Below, piece by piece: positions 17,333-21,856 of a stretch of 21,856 nt of DNA. The stretch lies in NCBI GenBank assembly GCA_025769875.1, contig JAGFNK010000786.1, forward strand, positions 1 to 21,856, written 5' to 3'. Both the position numbers and the translations under genes were made by a program. Position 1 is the stretch's first letter. Every line of letters starts with the position of its first letter. This DNA comes from Russula earlei (lineage: Eukaryota; Basidiomycota; Agaricomycetes; Russulales; Russulaceae). The notes beneath the pieces are model-generated. The model ran no database searches, was not told where the DNA came from, and worked only from the letters and a program-made list of their open reading frames with translations.

Positions 17333-20049
17333 ATGAGCTCAATGCTTGAGCTTTTCGTACATGTGAAGGGAATACGCAGCTCTTTTTTAGTCAAGATTGA
17401 AAAGTCGAAGACTGTTCACGAATTGAAAAAAAGCCATTTTGCAAGAAAAACCGCATGATTTGAAGGATATCGACGCCGACCGACTCGTCCTCTACAAAGT
17501 CGATCTAGATGATGACGAGAACATTATACAAGCTTCTGAACAAGCCACGAACGGTAAACAGCCGCTGAAGTCGTCTCGCTCCACTCGCCAGAGTATTCGA
17601 GGACGGTTCCTCTAGAGGAGAGGATCAGCATTGTCGTGGAGCTTCCGAAGGGTTAGTCCCCGTGGCTGATCATGAGCGTTGCTGATGACATTATGCTCAA
17701 TCCTCGCTTCCAATTTTTGTTCCAATTACGACGTATCAATTGATGACATTCGTGACCATGTCATGTTGTAGAACCATCTGGTCTGGGCTGGCCACCAGTT
17801 GGTGAGTGCCTCATATACTTCCTCTCTCCGGCTCAGCATGTGTGACCAATATGCTGCCTAACAATGTAGAAACTGAAGCGTTGCGCAATTCGGACAATCT
17901 CCAAGTATACGAAAATATGTTCATCAAAGTGGCGAAATGGGGAACGTTCCAGAGCTCTGATATTGAATCGAATCACATAGCTCAGGCGCACATCAGTCCC
18001 GGAATTTGTTGAGACGTTTGAAAGAAAAGTGGAGAGCAAGCCGATTGTAGCCGATGTACGTGTCCCTTGTCTGCCAGTTTGTCAATTTGTCAATTCTGAC
18101 GCGCCAATGTAGGCGTACTCGACATTATTCCATCATGAATCTTGGGATGAATATTTCCGGCCTCCGGAACTTGCCATCGAGGATGGGCCACCAGAGGAAT
18201 CGACCTCGAGGGCCAATCTGATGAGGGAGAAACAGCGCGCGAGGCCGGGATGATGGAGGTGGTGCACATTGTGTTTCTGCGTCATGAATGGGAACACCTT
18301 TGGTCCAACCCCATGCGTCCCTTGAAGGAAAATGACGCGAACAGTATGCTCTTCCACCCACTCGTCCCTTTGCGCCCTACATGTTGACAAAACCAATATT
18401 ACTTCGTACGTTATCTCTTGAATTCCTCGTTCTATTTTATAGTCCTCTTCTCAGAAGTCACAACCCATGGCCTTTCCATCTTGGTCATGAGATATAACAA
18501 CCCTACAAACCCAAATGAGCATGGCCGTCTCCGCAAATTTCGCCCTCGTAGTGATTGTCTGATTACAAAGTCAAGTCTTCCTCGGCTCATGGTAGAGGTC
18601 AATTCAGCACCAGGGTCGATCCCATTGATCGTACCAGGCTGCTTTTGGAGGGGGCGGCTGTCGTCCGGCTCGCAAACGAGCACTTGAATGCGTTCAAAAA
18701 GAAGAAATCCTTCGTCCTCATTGCGATTTTATCTGGCCCATTGGCATTGCATCTCAATATTTCATGTTTCAGATGCAGAAGAACGACGACGTAAGATTTT
18801 TAATAAAAAGCCCGTCCGCAGGCTGAGCCATAGGTTTATTACAAAGAAAAGAGGATTTCCTTGCACACCCCGGTAGCCGCGCCAAGTTTATACGCGTGTT
18901 TTACAACGTTCTCCACGACAAGGAAGACATAAAGGACGCGGAAGGACACATTGATGCACTCAACGGTGGTCTCAAACGTCCCTATGGAGTCATTTACAAG
19001 TCCCGTGAGGGAAGTGGGAACAAACGCGCACGGACCGGTGGCAATGGTAATGCAAGGACTGGTGCTGGTGCTGGTGGCCGTGCTGGGGGCGCAAGTGCGA
19101 CAGACTGCGCAGAGCTCGGGGTCCATGGCTATAATGTGATCCCGGGGTAATTGTGCGGGCTGACGGTATTGAGTTAGAGCCACTGTTCGAGGTGTGATGG
19201 CCGTTTCGACTTGATGTGCTCTGCTGACAGTCTGTCTCAGATGCCTCCTCATATTCTCACCGTGTATCAGCCCTCAGATCCACGCACGGAGTTAATCGCG
19301 AAGAAAGTTCACGAGGAATCGAACGAGCTCGCGATCTTCAACTTCCTCAATAGCACAAAGCCGAAGTCAGATCACGTTATCTCGTTGCTCGACTCGTTTC
19401 AGACGCAGTCGGCAACGTGGCTCATTTTCCCAAATTGGTCTCTGTACAGATATGTCGCCGTCGATCCCGAGCGACTATGTGGCAAAGTCGCTCAAGTCTG
19501 CCAGGGCCTCATCGAGGGCCTGGCGTATCTTCACGAGCATTGTATCGCTCACAGGGACATCAAGCCTGACAACCTTCTCGTCGACCAAGACTTTTGCGTG
19601 AAAATAATGACTTCGACATCGCTATGCAGTAAAGGGCGAGGACGAGGAGGTCGACGACGAATACGGGACGGAAGCATTGGATGGCACCCGAGATTGGGAA
19701 GTCGATGCACAGTCCGATCAAGGCCGATCGATGGTCTTGTGGGCGTGTTATTCTTCATCTTCTTGACAACTCAAAAAAGGACAAACACCTGAAGGCGATG
19801 CAGGAAGCTGAGGCCCATGACCCAAACCAGCGGCCATCGTTGCTTGAATGGCGCATGTGGTTCGCTCGGCCAATTTTGGACGTGGCCAATGTAGCTGCTG
19901 AGATGAAAGCCGCGCGACCTCGTCCAGACGCAATCGGAGGAAAACGCGGACCCCCGCAGGCGAAGAAGCAGAGGCTCACAGCGTTGACTGGAATGAGCGG
20001 GAGAGGGAGTTCCGAGAAACGTTATGAACTACAGTCGAATATGGCCTAG
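17333..20049 (+). pseudogene. Crinkler-like (CRN) N-terminal domain fused to a protein-kinase domain; multiple frameshifts
   Basis: Exons: 17333-17651, 17772-17801, 17870-18055, 18113-18405, 18455 (or 18443)-19191, 19241-20049. Introns are GT-AG, with CTAAC or CTGAC branches in the 17802-17869, 18056-18112 and 19192-19240 introns. The first about 75 residues match the fungal Crinkler header: a beta-rich start (LELFVHVKGIRSSFLVKIEK), a helix, DIDADRLVLYKVDL; oomycete CRNs carry LFLAK here. A long middle region includes ESWDEYFRPPELAIEDGPPE, VVHIVFLRHEWEHLW and LPRLMVEVNS. The C-terminus is kinase-like: HRDIKPDNLL (about 19550-19580), DFD at 609-617 of the 19 kb stretch (19609-19617) in place of DFG, WMAPEIG, and SPIKADRWSCGRVILHLLD, ending in a basic NLS-like GGKRGPPQAKKQRL. 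Breaks are single-base shifts near 17426-17432 (A7), 17555, 17985, 18235, 18368, 18605, 18727, 18830, 19146, 19606, 19628 and 19676. Crinklers are nuclear-acting effectors in oomycetes and some fungi; the job here is unknown. Confidence 0.78.
19241..20049 (+). other. Kinase-domain exon of the Crinkler-type gene
   Basis: The exon begins after a 49-nt intron (donor GTGTGA, branch CTGAC, acceptor CTCAG). A beta-strand start (MPPHILTVYQPSDPRTELIAKK) supplies a candidate ATP-anchoring lysine, but no glycine-rich loop is seen. The catalytic loop HRDIKPDN is complete. The metal-binding motif reads DFD, not DFG, and is reached only after a frame change. Two more changes follow before WMAPEI and the helix with ADRWSCGR. 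Substrate unknown. As read, translation would stop soon after the catalytic loop. Confidence 0.7.
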
Positions 20050-20850
20050 GTTCAAATGTCGGCACCTGTATGATATGTATACCCATTAGTCAGACAGAGT
20101 TGATGTCTTTTCACAAAAAGTGTCACACTCCAGAAATGGCAAGTGCCCACCAATGTGGCTCCTCAAGGCAATTCCCATAAACCCTGCAATTGTTTTTGAA
20201 TGCAGAATAATAATTACACACACAATCTTGACTTTCATAATGGTGGTTTCAGGAGTTATGTACAACAAAATAGATAATATTTAAACTAATCTAAGGGCTT
20301 GATTGTGATGTGATGCTGAGAAGGCCAGTGCTGCCACACTTGGGTGGGCAGCGTGAAGGTGCCTGTGGGCAATGATGAAGGGAGGGCATACACTGCGGCT
20401 GGGCTGAGGGAGGGAGTGGTTGCAGGGGGCACACATGCCTGAGAACACACAGCTTTGCCTGCACATTGGCCATGATGGAGAGGGCATTGGATTTGGCATG
20501 CTTATCTGAGCATTTCCCCCCAGCATACATGTTGCTGTGAATGCAACAGTGCTTGCCCTTGGCAATGCCAATACTCTTCTCCATCAACCCATGCTTGTTG
20601 GGGAGGCACTTCCACTTTGGGTGTCATGATTTACCCCTTTTTTGGTTTGTCTCTAACCTTCTCTGTCATTGTTCTCTTCTGTCACCCTCATCCCTTTGGT
20701 TACTGTTTCATCCCTTGATATTGATTGACAGCTGTCACTTTACCTCCTTGTGTTTTATTTGTCATTGATCTCCTTTTTGCTATTGGTCCACCTTTTATCT
20801 ATTGTTCTGCATATAGTACTGTACAGCCTCACCACATACAGTATTCAAGC
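20050..20850. other. CpG-depleted ancient repeat DNA, left part
   Basis: From about 20101 to 20850 I count only two CpG dinucleotides before the TCGCGC next to the LTR (both in 20341-20400), although GC content is moderate and TG/CA are abundant. This is the signature of long-term cytosine methylation and deamination of transposon DNA. The minus strand over 20281-20587 is open in two frames, one with Cys/His-rich KHCCIHSNMYAGGKCSDKH, but I cannot assign it. 20817-20843 is an imperfect hairpin (TACTGTA/TACAGTA). Confidence 0.6.
20846..20850. repeat. Target-site duplication, left copy (CAAGC)
   Basis: The five bases immediately before the solo LTR are CAAGC, identical to 21232-21236 immediately after it. 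Confidence 0.9.
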
Positions 20851-21231
20851 TGTTGAATCGCGCAGTGATAAAGCAGATTAGATCGTAATAGATCTAATAA
20901 AATGATATTCAGTTTCTGTGAGACGAAACTTACTTGTGTCATATTACCTAATAAAATGATATTCAGTTTGTGAGACGAAACTGAAGTATCTACTGTATGT
21001 ACGACGCTCTTAAGTATCTGAGAGCGTCCCTAATTATTTGTCTATAGTAACTATCAAATTGTTTTCACGATCGCTATGTGCTAGCTACCGATTGTCTTAG
21101 ATCATACTATCAATTTTGTTATCGTACGCGTTTCATCAATTGAGCTGAAACGCTTATGTGGTCCGGGCCTGTGGGCCGCCCGGACAGTTTGGGCCGACGC
21201 GTCAAACGCTTCGGCTACTCTTATCTCAACA
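20851..21231 (+). mobile_element. Solo LTR of an LTR retrotransposon, 381 bp
   Basis: The sequence starts TGTTGA and ends TCAACA, a 6-bp terminal inverted repeat with the TG...CA ends of LTRs, and is flanked by the perfect 5-bp duplication CAAGC. No internal retrotransposon domain or second LTR lies next to it, so it is a solo LTR left by recombination between the two LTRs of a complete element. Length and termini suit Ty1/copia-type elements, but family assignment is inference. It contains about twenty CpGs in 381 bp, whereas the DNA on both sides is nearly devoid of them, so the insertion is much younger than its surroundings. Two AATAAA-type signals (near 20896 and 20950) on + suggest orientation. 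It is rich in short perfect hairpins (listed separately). Confidence 0.9.
20894..20982 (+). repeat. Direct repeat inside the LTR, two copies
   Basis: 20894-20930 and 20948-20982 share CTAATAAAATGATATTCAGT, then TT, an optional CT, and GTGAGACGAAACT. Copy 2 lacks two bases. The copies start 54 bp apart, separated by 17 bp, and each carries a polyadenylation-like AATAAA and a stem-loop (AGTTTC/GAAACT in copy 1; TTCAGTTT/AAACTGAA in copy 2). Confidence 0.85.
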
Positions 21232-21236
21232 CAAGC
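21232..21236. repeat. Target-site duplication, right copy (CAAGC)
   Basis: Identical to 20846-20850. Removing the LTR and one copy joins ACAGTATTCAAGC to ACCTGTAGAGC as the pre-insertion site. Confidence 0.9.
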
Positions 21237-21856
21237 ACCTGTAGAGCTGGGGAATGCCCCAAGCTTAGCTTTGTCCCATTTCCTGTTGCATCCCTTTGCC
21301 CTGTACTGTCTCTCAATCACAACTTGTGTTGTGCGGCTTTCATCTTGCTTGACCTAAGCACACCTCAAGAAACCCTTGTGTTCCTCTTCCTCCTCTGCCT
21401 CTCTCTCATTGTCCTCTTCTTCTGCGAAACCAGAAGATCAACTCTGTCTGCGGACTGAGTCATTGTCTGACTCAGCCTTGAGATGCTAAACCTTTGATCC
21501 GTCTCTTTGAGCCAGCCCCACTGAACCCTTGAACCAAGTCACAGGGACTTGGCCCCACTGAACTCTGAGCTAATGCTCTTACGGCCACTACGCTGTAACA
21601 CTCCACCATGGTCATTGGAGTCATGGGCAATGCCCTGGATGAACCCCGCATTGGCATGGACATATATGCAAGCCCTGTCAACAACCTATCAGCCCTATTG
21701 ATGTCCTCCTGCCTGGCTCCTTAAGCAGATGGGAGCCAATTCCCCCACCTTCAACTTGAAGTGACTCCTCAACGAGGCGAGCAAGGCCAACAACTGGGGA
21801 CTGGCTGCTGACATCCAATGCTACTGAGGATGGGACAATACTCATTGCCCTCTATG
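21237..21856 (+). pseudogene. CpG-depleted ancient repeat DNA, right part, with decayed coding sequence
   Basis: CpG is again scarce (about nine in 620 bp). Two coding-like stretches appear. About 21480-21722 reads in one frame (PLIRLFEPAPLNP, GVMGNALDEPRIGMDIYASP) with internal TGA and TAA codons. About 21720-21856 reads LLKQMGANSPTFNLK, TGA at 21762-21764, LLNEASKANNWGLAADIQCY, TGA at 21825-21827. TGA in place of CGA is what CpG to TpG mutation would produce. The product is unrecognised; a gag-like or transposase origin is possible. The sequence runs off the window's right edge. Confidence 0.45.

Noticed and set aside
17426..17432. Programmed ribosomal frameshifting at the A7 run of the Crinkler-type gene
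   Set aside because: With about twelve shifts in both directions scattered along one gene, recoding is not a reasonable explanation.
20817..21215. A foldback or MITE-type hairpin element
   Set aside because: The TG...CA ends, length and flanking duplication identify an LTR; the hairpins are internal to it, and the 20817 hairpin lies outside.
20851..21683. A longer LTR ending at the TCAACA at 21678-21683, followed by TATCAG resembling a primer-binding site
   Set aside because: The TCAACA at 21226-21231 gives a perfect 5-bp target-site duplication; the longer version has none.
1..21856. CRISPR arrays, bacterial operons, ribosome binding sites
   Set aside because: No spaced repeat arrays or prokaryotic gene organisation; introns and TATA-type promoters show eukaryotic DNA.

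Overview
This window is fungal nuclear DNA, most likely from a mushroom-forming basidiomycete (Agaricomycetes). Coding segments are broken by short GT-AG introns, mostly about 50-70 nt, with CTNAY branch points close to the acceptor. Proteins are rich in disordered Ser/Pro/Arg sequence, two genes have TATATAA promoters, and there are relics of basidiomycete mobile elements.

Layout. 1-3011: gene-poor; a 9-bp hairpin (858-883), a decayed Agaricomycete transposon ORF (about 934-1674, +), and the signal-peptide exon of a small secreted protein (2577 on, +) leading into a 21-bp tandem repeat. 4240-5711 (-): an intact two-exon gene for a disordered protein with a distinctive C-terminal block. 5712-10130: 4.4 kb with no gene I can defend. 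10131-12675 (-): a long Arg/Asp/Pro-rich disordered protein with one clear 58-nt intron and two frame problems. 13575-14298 (-): an intact three-exon gene for a small signal-peptide plus single-pass membrane protein, with a TATA box and a duplicated upstream element. 14541-14885 (-) and 15100-16175 (+): a head-to-head pair around a T15 tract, both with frame breaks. 17333-20049 (+): the most striking locus, a Crinkler-like (CRN) N-terminal domain joined through a long middle region to a protein-kinase domain; it has a TATA box and well-formed splice sites but about a dozen single-base frame breaks. 20100-21856: strongly CpG-depleted, decayed repeat DNA split by a 381-bp solo LTR (20851-21231) with TGTTGA/TCAACA ends and a perfect CAAGC target-site duplication.

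Overall this looks like a subtelomere-like or accessory neighbourhood: effector-type genes, lineage-specific disordered proteins and mobile-element debris, with no recognisable metabolic operon or cluster. The main uncertainty is whether the many +1/-1 frame breaks are genuine pseudogene decay or assembly indels. Two genes totalling about 1.9 kb of coding sequence carry none, while the CRN gene carries about twelve, so a uniform error rate fits poorly.
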